Source: an uncultured Lentisphaerota bacterium (lineage in GTDB: Bacteria > Verrucomicrobiota > Kiritimatiellia > CAIQIC01). From it: 64,000 nt of DNA. Under the pieces are notes generated by a model that was not told the origin of the DNA, did no database searches, and saw only the letters and a program-made list of their open reading frames with translations. Within the stretch, counting starts at the first letter, position 1. Every line of letters starts with the position of its first letter. Below are positions 23,815-31,452 of this stretch, piece after piece. Location: contig CAITZM010000156.1 in NCBI GenBank assembly GCA_903896925.1, forward strand, positions 1-64,000, given 5' to 3'. A program made the position numbers and the translations under genes.

Positions 23815-24774
23815 ATGAACGAAACAACTCCAGCGTTGGCGATCGCAGCGCACGGGCTGGTCAAGCGCTTTGGCGCGAACACCGCGGTAGCCGGGCTGGA
23901 TCTCGACGTGCGGCGCGGCGAGATGTTCGGGCTGGTCGGTCCGGACGGCGCGGGCAAGAGCACCGTGATCCGCCTGCTCTGCGGCCTGCTCAAGCCCGAT
24001 GACGGCGCGGCGCGCGTGCTCGGCTTCGACCTGCTGGGCGCGAGCGCGGAGGTCAAGCGGCGCATCGGCTACCTCTCGCAGAACTTCACCCTCTACGGCG
24101 ACCTGACGATCGACGAGAACATCGAGTTCTTCGCCGAGCTGCATGGCGTCGGCGGCTGGCAGGCGCGGCGCGACGAACTGCTCGCCTTCACACGGCTGAC
24201 CCCGTTCCGCCGCCGCCTTGCGGGCGCGCTCTCCGGCGGCATGAAGAAAAAACTCGCGCTCGCCTGCACGCTGGTCCACACGCCGGAGTTGATCTTCCTC
24301 GACGAGCCCTCGACCGGCGTGGACCCGGTCTCGCGCGGCGAATTCTGGAGCATCCTCTCCGGCATCCTCGCGCAGGGCGTGACGATCCTGATGACCACGC
24401 CCTACCTCGACGAGGCGGAGCGCTGCCACCGCGTGGCGCTGTTGTACCGCGGCCGCGTGATGCGCGCCGGGACGCCAGCCGAGATTCGCGCCGGGTTGCC
24501 GGGCCGCCTCTACCGCCTCGAGGCCCCGTCGCTGCCCGCCGCCTATCGCGTGCTCGCCGCGGGCCGGCCGGTGGAGCAGCTCGTGCTTTATGGCGACCGG
24601 CTGCACCTGTGGAGTCCCACCGGCGCCGAGGCGGAGGCCCGCGCCGCCGTTGCACAGCTCGACACCGCCGGCCTCGGCCCGGCCCGCTTTCAGGAAATCA
24701 CACCCACGCTCGAAGATGTCTTTATCGGCCTGCTCGGCGCGGAAGGAGCCAGCGATGAGAAAGCAAAGATTTAA
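23815..24774 (+). CDS. ABC exporter ATPase 1 (YbhF N-half-like)
   Basis: A 319-residue ABC ATPase. Walker A is GPDGAGKST (Asp in place of the usual Asn, as in the first half of YbhF), the Q-loop is in YLSQNFTLYGDLT, the signature LSGGMKKKLALAC, Walker B LIFLDEPSTGVDP, and the switch region MTTPYLDEAERC has Pro-Tyr where His is normal. The C-terminal 80 residues are the regulatory beta domain. In enterobacteria YbhF is one tandem protein; here the two halves are separate genes, this one and 27459. Its 3' end overlaps the next start by 20 bases. Confidence 0.94.
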   Translation: MNETTPALAIAAHGLVKRFGANTAVAGLDLDVRRGEMFGLVGPDGAGKSTVIRLLCGLLKPDDGAARVLGFDLLGASAEVKRRIGYLSQNFTLYGDLTIDENIEFFAELHGVGGWQARRDELLAFTRLTPFRRRLAGALSGGMKKKLALACTLVHTPELIFLDEPSTGVDPVSRGEFWSILSGILAQGVTILMTTPYLDEAERCHRVALLYRGRVMRAGTPAEIRAGLPGRLYRLEAPSLPAAYRVLAAGRPVEQLVLYGDRLHLWSPTGAEAEARAAVAQLDTAGLGPARFQEITPTLEDVFIGLLGAEGASDEKAKI

Positions 24775-26203
24775 CCACAGAGGTCACGGAGGTCTGGGAG
24801 GTTCACAGAGAAGCTTCCAAGGCTTGGAAAGTGGAGCTGTTAGATTTTCCAAGGCTTGGAAAAAACAGGCCGCGACTTTTCCAAGGCTTGGAAATCTTCT
24901 CTGCGCCCTCGTTTTGCCTCTGTGTCCTCTGTGGTTAAATTCTCCCGCTTTGGCCCAGGACATCGTCAAGCCGGAGCAGGTGGTGCAAGCGACGCTCGCG
25001 CACAGCCCGGCCTTGCAGCTGGCGGAGGGCGAATCGCGCGCCACGGCCGCGCGCATGGACCAGGCCCGCGCCGCCGGCCGGTTCAACCTCTCTGCCGACG
25101 CCCGCGCGGCGCACTACTGGGGCTTGAGCGACCAGCAGCTCGGCCCGCAGATCGTCATCCCCGGCATCCCGGACCGCTACGGCGCGGGTATCCAGGCGAC
25201 GCAGCCGCTCTACACCGGCGGCCGGGTCACCCGCCAGCGCGCCGCGGCGGATTTCGCACACACGGCCGCCGGTCATGCGCAGCGCAGCGCCGCCGCCGAT
25301 CTCACCTTGGCCGCCTTGTCGGCCTACTGGGATTGGTCCAAGGCCTTGAACGCGGTCGCCAGCTTTCAGGCCGCGGTCCGGCGCGTGGAGCAGCACAACG
25401 CCGACATGCAGAACGGCCACAAGGCCGGGCTGGTCACCGAGAGCGATGCGCTGGCGACGACGGTGCAGCTGGAAAATACGCGTTTGGAACTGTCCGAGGC
25501 CGGGCGCCACGTCGAGACCGCGCGCGCCCAACTGGCCTACCTGATGGGACGCGAGTTGCCGTCGGTCGCGCAGCCGTTCTCGGTCACGGCGGTTGCGCCG
25601 GAGACGACCGCGGATGAAGCGACGCTGCTGGGCCTGGCGCGGACGAACCGCGCCGAGACCGCCGCCCGCCGGTTCGAGGTCCGTGCCGCCGAGGAACAGA
25701 TGGAAGCGGCGCGCGCCGACCGCCGCCCGCAGCTCGCGGCGACCGCGCGCTACGAGCAGATGCGGCCGAACCAGCTCGACATTCCCCCGGCCGACGAATG
25801 GAACTACGACGCATTCATCGGCATCACCGCCTCATGGAACCTCTTCGATTCCGGCCTGACGCGCGCGAAGGTCGCCGAAGCCGCCGTTCGCCGCGACCAG
25901 GCGCGGCAGCGCCAGCAGCAGACCGCCGACCAGATCGCCCTGGAAGTCCGCGCCGGGCGTGTGAACCTGGCGAACGCCCTGGAGCGGCTGACCGTCGCCC
26001 GCCGCACGGTCGAGAGCGCCACCCGCAGTCTCAAGGCTGCCGACGACTTGTGGAAGAATGGTCTGACGCGGCACGTGGACCTGCTCGATGCGCACGCGCA
26101 GCTGACCGCTGCCGAGTTCCAGGTCGTCGCCGCCCGCGCCGACGTCGAGCTGGCGCGCGCCGCACTGGAGCACGCGGTTGGGCAACTGGGGTCTGGAAAA
26201 TGA
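24755..26203 (+). CDS. TolC-like outer membrane efflux channel with a repeat-derived leader
   Basis: A 482-residue TolC/OEP-family channel. The start at 24755 follows GGAAGGAGC and overlaps the ATPase gene. Residues 1-67 are encoded by a GAGG element with three nested CCAAGGCTTGG palindromes, which supply a basic n-region and a hydrophobic stretch (LLCALVLPLCPLWLN, then SPALA before QD) that works as a signal peptide on paper. The mature part has the family's tandem helical repeats: VQATLAHSPALQLAEGE, LGPQIVIPGIPDRYGAGIQA, ATQPLYTGGRV and, in the second half, ITASWNLFDSGLTRAKV. It would be the exit duct for the exporter encoded around it. Confidence 0.92.
   Translation: MRKQRFNHRGHGGLGGSQRSFQGLESGAVRFSKAWKKQAATFPRLGNLLCALVLPLCPLWLNSPALAQDIVKPEQVVQATLAHSPALQLAEGESRATAARMDQARAAGRFNLSADARAAHYWGLSDQQLGPQIVIPGIPDRYGAGIQATQPLYTGGRVTRQRAAADFAHTAAGHAQRSAAADLTLAALSAYWDWSKALNAVASFQAAVRRVEQHNADMQNGHKAGLVTESDALATTVQLENTRLELSEAGRHVETARAQLAYLMGRELPSVAQPFSVTAVAPETTADEATLLGLARTNRAETAARRFEVRAAEEQMEAARADRRPQLAATARYEQMRPNQLDIPPADEWNYDAFIGITASWNLFDSGLTRAKVAEAAVRRDQARQRQQQTADQIALEVRAGRVNLANALERLTVARRTVESATRSLKAADDLWKNGLTRHVDLLDAHAQLTAAEFQVVAARADVELARAALEHAVGQLGSGK
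24771..24938. repeat. GAGG element, copy 1 (coding for the TolC leader)
   Basis: Left arm TTAACCACAGAGGTCACGGA starts at 24771; right arm CCTCTGTGTCCTCTGTGGTT with AA ends at 24938. The centre holds three copies of TTCCAAGGCTTGGAAA (24815-24830, 24845-24863, 24877-24893). The whole element is open in the frame of the channel gene. Confidence 0.85.
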
Positions 26204-26290
26204 ACCACAGAGGTCACAGAGGCAAGAAAGAGGTTCGCAGAGGCTATGGGCTCTGTGACCTCCGGCTTCCTCTGCGGCCTCTGTGGTTAA
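26203..26290. repeat. GAGG element, copy 2
   Basis: AACCACAGAGGTCACAGAGG at 26203 and GCCTCTGTGGTTAA ending 26290 form imperfect inverted arms with inner TTCGCAGAGGCT and CTCTGTGACCTCC blocks. It begins on the last base of the channel stop codon and fills the gap to the next gene. Confidence 0.85.
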
Positions 26291-26297
26291 TCTGAAC

Positions 26298-27365
26298 ATG
26301 AACGTTCAACGCACAATTTTGTTCTACATGTCCGGCACGGGCAACACGCTGCGCGTGGCGCAGTGGCTTGCGGCGCAGGCGCGGGCGCGGGGGCTGACCG
26401 CCGAGGTGCACGATGTGGAGACCGCGCGCGTTGCGCCCTTGGCGCGGCCGGAGCGCGGCGACCTGCTGGGCGTGCTGATGCCGACGCATGCGTTCACCGC
26501 GCCCTGGCCGGTACTCCGCTTTGTGCTGCGTGCGCCGTTCGGGCGCGGTGCGCCCGCGTTTGTCCTGGCGACGCGCGCGGGGACGAAGTTTGGCCGCGTG
26601 AACCTGCCGGGGCTGGAGGGCACGGGGCTCTATCTCGTCGCCCTGCTGCTCGCGCTCAAGGGTTGGCGCGTCCGCGGCGTGCTGGGGTTGGATATGCCCT
26701 CGAACTGGACGGCCTGTCATCCGGGGTTCGGCCCGGCGGCGGTCGCCGACATCATCGGCAAGGCGCAGCCCAAGGCGGACCGGTTCTTCGGCGCGCTCCT
26801 CGATGGGCGTCTGCGCTTCGGGCCGGGCAGCTGCATCGCATTGACGCTCGGCGTGCTGCTGGCGCCGGTGTCGCTGGGCTATCTGCTGATGGGCCGCTTC
26901 TATCTGGCGCGGCTGTTCTTTGCCACGGAGCGCTGCACCGGTTGCGGCCTCTGCGCGCGCAGCTGCCCGTTCGGCGTCCTGAAGATGCGCGGCACGCCGC
27001 CGCGCCCGTACTGGACCTGGGCTTGCGAGAGCTGCATGCGCTGCATGAATTTCTGTCCCGAGCGCGCGGTCGAGGCCGGCCACTCGTGGGGTATCGCGCT
27101 GTTCTTTATCGCACACCTGCCCTTCGCCGCGTGGCTGTGCGGCGCGTTTACCCAGGTCACGGGCCTCGCGGCCCCGACCGGCCCGTGGACGCTCTTTTGG
27201 ACGCGCTATAGCCTGCAGCTGCTCGCGCTGGCCGTCGCCTACGCCGGCTTCTGGTGGCTCATCCGCGTGCCGCTGTTCAACCGCCTGTTCGCCTGGACCA
27301 CCTTGACGCACTGGTATCGGCGCTACCACGAGCCGGGCACAAAGCTGGAAGATTTCGGGAAATGA
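26298..27365 (+). CDS. EFR1-type flavodoxin/ferredoxin membrane protein
   Basis: A 355-residue redox protein with three parts. Residues 1-150 are flavodoxin-like with the FMN phosphate loop FYMSGTGNTLR. Residues about 180-205 are a membrane segment (IALTLGVLLAPVSLGYLLMG). Residues 213-253 hold two [4Fe-4S] ferredoxin motifs, CTGCGLCARSCP and CESCMRCMNFCP, followed by two more hydrophobic segments. The start ATG 26298 is preferred to an in-frame GTG that lies in the repeat. The family (EFR1 ferrodoxin) is widespread in anaerobes and usually not tied to ABC exporters. Here it sits between the channel and second ATPase genes; electron transfer to an exported compound or its precursor is speculation. 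Confidence 0.88.
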   Translation: MNVQRTILFYMSGTGNTLRVAQWLAAQARARGLTAEVHDVETARVAPLARPERGDLLGVLMPTHAFTAPWPVLRFVLRAPFGRGAPAFVLATRAGTKFGRVNLPGLEGTGLYLVALLLALKGWRVRGVLGLDMPSNWTACHPGFGPAAVADIIGKAQPKADRFFGALLDGRLRFGPGSCIALTLGVLLAPVSLGYLLMGRFYLARLFFATERCTGCGLCARSCPFGVLKMRGTPPRPYWTWACESCMRCMNFCPERAVEAGHSWGIALFFIAHLPFAAWLCGAFTQVTGLAAPTGPWTLFWTRYSLQLLALAVAYAGFWWLIRVPLFNRLFAWTTLTHWYRRYHEPGTKLEDFGK

Positions 27366-27451
27366 ACCACAGAGGTCACAGAGGTAAGAAGAGGTTCGCA
27401 GAGGCTGAGGACTCTGTGACCTCCGGTTTCCTCTGTGTCCTCTGTGGTTAA
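27365..27451. repeat. GAGG element, copy 3
   Basis: AACCACAGAGGTCACAGAGG starts at the last base of the EFR1-type gene; CCTCTGTGTCCTCTGTGGTT with A ends at 27451. It is nearly identical to copy 2 through most of its length, including the inner block GAGGTTCGCAGAGGCT. Confidence 0.87.
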
Positions 27452-27458
27452 TCCGCGT

Positions 27459-28391
27459 ATGAATGAGGACAACGTCATCGAAGTCGAGAGCCTGACCAAG
27501 CGGTTCGGCAAGTTCACCGCGGTGGACGCGGTGTCGTTCGCCGTCCGGCGCGGCGAGATCTTCGGCTTTCTCGGCCCGAACGGCGCGGGCAAGAGCACGA
27601 CCATCCGCATGCTCTGCGGCCTGCTCGGCTCGAGCGCGGGCACGGCGCGCGTCGGCGGCTTCGACATCAACCGCGAGCCGGAGCAGGTGCGGCAGCAACT
27701 CGGTTATATGTCGCAGCGCTTCAGCCTCTACAAGGACCTGACCGCGACGGAAAACCTCACTTTTTTCGGGGGTATGTATGGGTTGGATGGTGCGCCGCTC
27801 AAAGAGCGCGCCGCGGCGGTGGTGGCGCTGACGGGCCTCGGGGGCGTGGAAAAACAGCTCGCCGGCACGCTCTCCGGCGCGCTGCAGCAGCGCCTCGCGC
27901 TCGCCTGCGCGATCCTGCACGAGCCGGCGATTTTGTTCCTCGACGAGCCGACCAGCGGCGTGGATCCGATCGCGCGCCGCATGTTCTGGGCCCTGATCCA
28001 CGACTTGAGCGGGCGCGGCGTGACGGTGCTGGTCACGACGCACTTCATGGATGAGGCCGAGTTCTGCTCGCGCATCGGCTTCATCAACGCCGGCCGGCTG
28101 ATCGCGCTCGACTCGCCCGCGGCGCTCAAGCGTGGCGCGGTGGCGGAGGAACTGTTCGAGGCCGATCCGCGGACGCTGCACGGCGCGGCGGATAAAGCCG
28201 CTGCCATCGAGGGCGTCGCCGCCTGCGCCTACTTTGGCACGCGCCTGCACCTCTTCTGCCGGCCCGGCGCGTTCACGGAAGAGACGCTGGCGGCGGCGCT
28301 GGCCGCGCACGGTGTCGTCGTGCGCGAGGTGAAGCGTGTCGCGCCGACGCTGGAAGATGTCTTTGTGCGCCTGGCGCAGAAAAAAGATTAA
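27459..28391 (+). CDS. ABC exporter ATPase 2 (YbhF C-half-like)
   Basis: A 310-residue ABC ATPase starting at ATG 27459, just after GAGG copy 3. Walker A is GPNGAGKST, the Q-loop YMSQRFSLYKDLT, the signature LSGALQQRLALAC (Ala for the second Gly), Walker B ILFLDEPTSGVDP, and the H-loop is VTTHFMDEAEFC with the canonical His. It should form a heterodimer with ATPase 1, this being the half with the intact switch histidine. The C-terminal domain ends RVAPTLEDVFVRLAQ, as in YbhF-type proteins. Confidence 0.94.
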   Translation: MNEDNVIEVESLTKRFGKFTAVDAVSFAVRRGEIFGFLGPNGAGKSTTIRMLCGLLGSSAGTARVGGFDINREPEQVRQQLGYMSQRFSLYKDLTATENLTFFGGMYGLDGAPLKERAAAVVALTGLGGVEKQLAGTLSGALQQRLALACAILHEPAILFLDEPTSGVDPIARRMFWALIHDLSGRGVTVLVTTHFMDEAEFCSRIGFINAGRLIALDSPAALKRGAVAEELFEADPRTLHGAADKAAAIEGVAACAYFGTRLHLFCRPGAFTEETLAAALAAHGVVVREVKRVAPTLEDVFVRLAQKKD

Positions 28392-28525
28392 CCACAGAGG
28401 TCACAGAGGAAAAAAGAGGACACAGAGACGGAAGGTTCCAAGCATTGAAAAAGACATATGCGCTTATTTCAATCCCTTGGAATCCTCTGTGAACCTCTTC
28501 CGACCTCTGTGACCTCAGTGGTTAA
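28388..28525. repeat. GAGG element, copy 4
   Basis: TTAACCACAGAGGTCACAGA begins at 28388 and overlaps the ATPase stop; GACCTCAGTGGTTAA ends at 28525. The loop contains a nested inverted repeat, TTCCAAGCATTGAAA against TTTCAATCCCTTGGAA, a degenerate form of the CCAAGG palindrome also nested in copy 1. Confidence 0.85.
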
Positions 28526-28537
28526 GAGATTAAGGGT

Positions 28538-29662
28538 ATGAAACGTTTTTGGGCCATCTTTAAAAAGGAACTGCGGCAGATCGGGCGCGACCCGCTTTCG
28601 CTGGGCGTGCTGATCTTCATCCCGGCCCTGCTGCTGGTGCTGTATGGCTACGCGCTCTCGTTCGACGTGAAGCACATCCGCGTGGCGGTGCTCGACGAGA
28701 GCCGCACGCCGGAAAGCCGGCGGCTGCTCGACGCGCTCTTCGGCAACCCCTATTTCGCCCCGGTGGGGACGCTGGCGCGGCGCGCCGAGGCCGACGCCAT
28801 CCTCGCCGGCGGCCGCGCGCGCGCCGTCCTGATCATCCCGCAGGACTATGCCGGGAACCTCGCGCGCGGGGCGGTGGCGCGCATCCAGGTGCTCGTGGAT
28901 GGCGCCGACGGCAACACGGCGGCGACGGCGGTCGGCTACTTCGAGGCGATGGCCGACCGCGTGACGCGGCAGACGCGGCTGGAGGTGTTGCAGCGCGCCG
29001 GCCGGCCGATGGCCCTGCCGCTGGTCACGCCGGAGCCGCGCGTCTGGTTCAATCCGGAACTGGAGAGCGCGCCCTTCCTGGTGCCGGGCCTGATCGGCCT
29101 GCTGATGATGCTGAGCGCCGTCATCGCCACCTCGCTCTCCATCGTGCGCGAGAAGGAGCGCGAGACGATCGAACAGCTGCTCGTCTCGCCGCTGCGCCCC
29201 GAGGAGCTGGTGCTGGGCAAGACGCTGCCCTACGTGGCGATCGGCGTGCTGACCATGGCGTTGATACTGTTTCTGGGCTGGCTGCTCTTCGGTGTGGTGG
29301 TGCGCGGCTCGTGGCTGCTGCTGGCCGTAACCAGCCTGCTGTTCCTGTTTGCAGCCCTGGGCATGGGTGTGTTGATTTCCTCCGTCACGCGCTCCCAGCT
29401 TATGGCCTTTCTGATCGCGACCATCACCACGCTGTTGCCGGCGCTGATCCTTTCCGGCTTCATCTTTCCGATCCGGAACATGCCGCTGCCGATCCAGGCG
29501 ATCTCGCTGATCGTCATCCCGCGATATTTTGTGGACGCCTTGCGCAGCATCATGCTGAAGGATGCGCCGCTGGCCGCCATCTGGCCCAACCTCGCCGCCC
29601 TGGCCGTGCTCGGCCTGTTCTACAACCTGCTCGCGGCGCACAAAACGCGGAAAAGTCTTTAA
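28538..29662 (+). CDS. ABC-2 type permease 1 (YbhS-like)
   Basis: A 374-residue ABC-2 permease. The N-terminus MKRFWAIFKKELRQIGRDPL leads into one membrane helix (LSLGVLIFIPALLLVLYGYA), a large periplasmic loop (residues about 40-175) and a five-helix bundle. The cytoplasmic coupling segment SIVREKERETIEQLLVSPLR is typical, as is LSGFIFPIRNMPLPIQ before the last helices. With the second permease at 30140 and the two ATPases it would complete a heteromeric exporter. Its stop overlaps the next GAGG element. Confidence 0.94.
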   Translation: MKRFWAIFKKELRQIGRDPLSLGVLIFIPALLLVLYGYALSFDVKHIRVAVLDESRTPESRRLLDALFGNPYFAPVGTLARRAEADAILAGGRARAVLIIPQDYAGNLARGAVARIQVLVDGADGNTAATAVGYFEAMADRVTRQTRLEVLQRAGRPMALPLVTPEPRVWFNPELESAPFLVPGLIGLLMMLSAVIATSLSIVREKERETIEQLLVSPLRPEELVLGKTLPYVAIGVLTMALILFLGWLLFGVVVRGSWLLLAVTSLLFLFAALGMGVLISSVTRSQLMAFLIATITTLLPALILSGFIFPIRNMPLPIQAISLIVIPRYFVDALRSIMLKDAPLAAIWPNLAALAVLGLFYNLLAAHKTRKSL

Positions 29663-30130
29663 CCACAGAGGACACAGAGGCAAGGCGAGGTCACAGAGGA
29701 CGGAGAGGAGAGGTCATAATGCAAGATAATGATCTGACGGGGAAAATCATCCAGGCAGCCATGAAGGTGCACACGGCGCTGGGTCCGGGTTTGCTGGAGT
29801 CGGCCTACGAAGCCTGTCTGGAATATGAGTTGATAAAGATGGGCTTGAAAGTGGAACGGCAAAAACCACTGCCCATCATCTACGAAGAGATACAGCTGGA
29901 GTGCGGCTACCGGATTGACCTGCTTGTGGAGGAATCCGTGATTGTAGAGTTAAAGGCGCTTGAGACATTGGCGCCGATTCACCATGCCCAACTCCTCAGC
30001 TATCTCCGTCTCGCGGGGAAGAAGCTGGGCCTGCTGATCAACTTCCACACCGAGCATCTGCGTGACGGCATCGCAAGGAAAATCAACTGAAACTCTGTGA
30101 ACCTCCTCTTACCTCCGTGACCTCTGTGGT
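29659..30130 (+). mobile_element. GAGG element, copy 5, carrying the GxxExxY gene
   Basis: The left arm TTAACCACAGAGGACACAGA starts at 29659, four bases before the end of permease 1, and continues in GAGG repeats to about 29713. The right arm, from just after the gene stop, reads CTCTGTGAACCTCC and closes CCTCCGTGACCTCTGTGGT at 30130. Only here do the arms enclose a gene. The element fills the whole gap between the two permease genes. Mobility is inferred from its structure; no target duplication could be shown. Confidence 0.65.
29719..30090 (+). CDS. GxxExxY protein, PD-(D/E)XK nuclease-like
   Basis: A 123-residue member of the GxxExxY family (PDDEXK_3 type). The name motif is GLLESAY (Gly24, Glu27, Tyr30). 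A PD-(D/E)XK-like site is visible: RIDLLVEESVIVELKA gives Asp67, Glu77 and Lys79, with the following Gln91 in HHAQLLSYL as the extra family residue. The function is unknown in the literature I know; the fold predicts a metal-dependent nuclease. Its expected start, ATG 29719, follows a purine-rich GAGGAGAGG stretch that belongs to the repeat arm. It interrupts an operon whose other genes all serve one exporter. Confidence 0.93.
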   Translation: MQDNDLTGKIIQAAMKVHTALGPGLLESAYEACLEYELIKMGLKVERQKPLPIIYEEIQLECGYRIDLLVEESVIVELKALETLAPIHHAQLLSYLRLAGKKLGLLINFHTEHLRDGIARKIN

Positions 30131-30139
30131 GAAACCTTC

Positions 30140-31273
30140 ATGAAACGCATCCGATATCTGCTGGTGAAGGAGCTGACGCAGATCCGGCGGGATCCCCGGC
30201 TGCTGGGCATCCTGATGGTCGTGCCGGTGGTCCAGTTGCTGGTGCTGGGCTTTGCCGCGAACGTGGACGTGCGCGAGATCACGCTCGGCGTGCGCGATAA
30301 CGACCATTCGCTGTCCAGCCGCGAGTTCACCCGCACCCTCGGCGCCAGCGGCTGGTTCCGCGTCACGCCGCTCAGCGGGCCAGCCGCCGCCGACGCGGCA
30401 CAGCTCGTGGCCGGCCGGGTGGGCCTGGTGGCCGTCATCCCCGCCGGTTTCGGGCAGCAGCTGACGCGCGGCGCGCCGGCCAGCGTGCAGGCGCTGGTGG
30501 ATGGCGCGGACAGCAACTTCGCGGTGCAGGGCGTGGCCTATCTCCAGCGCGCCGCGCGGCTCTTCTCCGAACGGCAGGTGCGCGTGGTGACCAGCACCGC
30601 CGGGCCGGGCGCCACGCCGCCGCTGCCGCAGGTCGTCGCCGAGACGCGCATCTGGTACAACCCGGACCTGCTCTCGCGCTGGTACATGGTGCCCGCGCTG
30701 ATGGGGGTGCTCTTGCTGGTGACGACCATGATCGTTTCCAGCATGGCGCTGGTCAAGGAGCGCGAGGAGGGCACGATGGAGCAGCTTATCGTCACGCCGC
30801 TGCGCCCGCTGGAGATGATCGTGGGTAAGCTGCTGCCGTTCGTTTTCATCGGGTTTGTGGTGGTGACCCTGTCGTTGCCGGTGATGCGGCTGGTTTTCGG
30901 CGTGCCGCTGCGGGGTAGCGTGCCGTTGCTCTACCTCTGTTCCGGCATCTTCCTGCTGACGACGCTCGGGCTGGGCGTGTTCATCTCGACGCTGGTCCAC
31001 ACGCAGCAACAAGCCATGCTCATCGCCGTGTTCTTTGTGATGCTGCCTTTCGTGCTGCTGAGCGGCTTCATCTTCCCCGTGGAGAACATGCCCCCGTTCA
31101 TCCAGTACGTAGCCCAGGTCATTCCGCTGAAATACTATCTCACCATAGTTCGAGGCATCTTCCTCAAAGGCGTCGGCCTCGACGTGCTCTGGCGCGACGC
31201 GCTGATCCTGCTGCTCTGGGGTCTCGGCATCCTCGGCCTCGCCACACTCAAGTTCCGCAAGCGGCTGGATTGA
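30140..31273 (+). CDS. ABC-2 type permease 2 (YbhR-like)
   Basis: A 377-residue ABC-2 permease paralogous to the one at 28538. MKRIRYLLVKELTQIRRDPR is the N-terminal cytoplasmic segment, then one helix (LLGILMVVPVVQLLVLGFA), a periplasmic loop (residues 40-180) and five helices. The coupling segment is ALVKEREEGTMEQLIVTPLR, and LLSGFIFPVENMPPFIQYV precedes the last helices. Last gene of the exporter operon. The match in gene set to CecR-YbhGFSR suggests export of an amphiphilic or antibiotic-like compound; substrate unproven. Confidence 0.94.
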   Translation: MKRIRYLLVKELTQIRRDPRLLGILMVVPVVQLLVLGFAANVDVREITLGVRDNDHSLSSREFTRTLGASGWFRVTPLSGPAAADAAQLVAGRVGLVAVIPAGFGQQLTRGAPASVQALVDGADSNFAVQGVAYLQRAARLFSERQVRVVTSTAGPGATPPLPQVVAETRIWYNPDLLSRWYMVPALMGVLLLVTTMIVSSMALVKEREEGTMEQLIVTPLRPLEMIVGKLLPFVFIGFVVVTLSLPVMRLVFGVPLRGSVPLLYLCSGIFLLTTLGLGVFISTLVHTQQQAMLIAVFFVMLPFVLLSGFIFPVENMPPFIQYVAQVIPLKYYLTIVRGIFLKGVGLDVLWRDALILLLWGLGILGLATLKFRKRLD

Positions 31274-31452
31274 CCCCGCGTGGGCCCCCGGCCCGGCCGC
31301 CTGGGCCGCGCCCAAGTAAAGCTCGGGGCGACGGAGCGGGGCTTCGGCCATGCCGGGAGCTCGGACGGGCGAAAAGAGATTGGGCGAAAAGAGATTTGAC
31401 ACCGCGCTGCATGGTGCGCAACCTGCCCGCGTTTCCAGAAAGGGATGACACT

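Noticed and set aside
24771..30130. CRISPR array made of the GAGG repeats
   Set aside because: The copies are imperfect inverted repeats placed at gene boundaries, not direct repeats with uniform spacers, and no cas genes are present.
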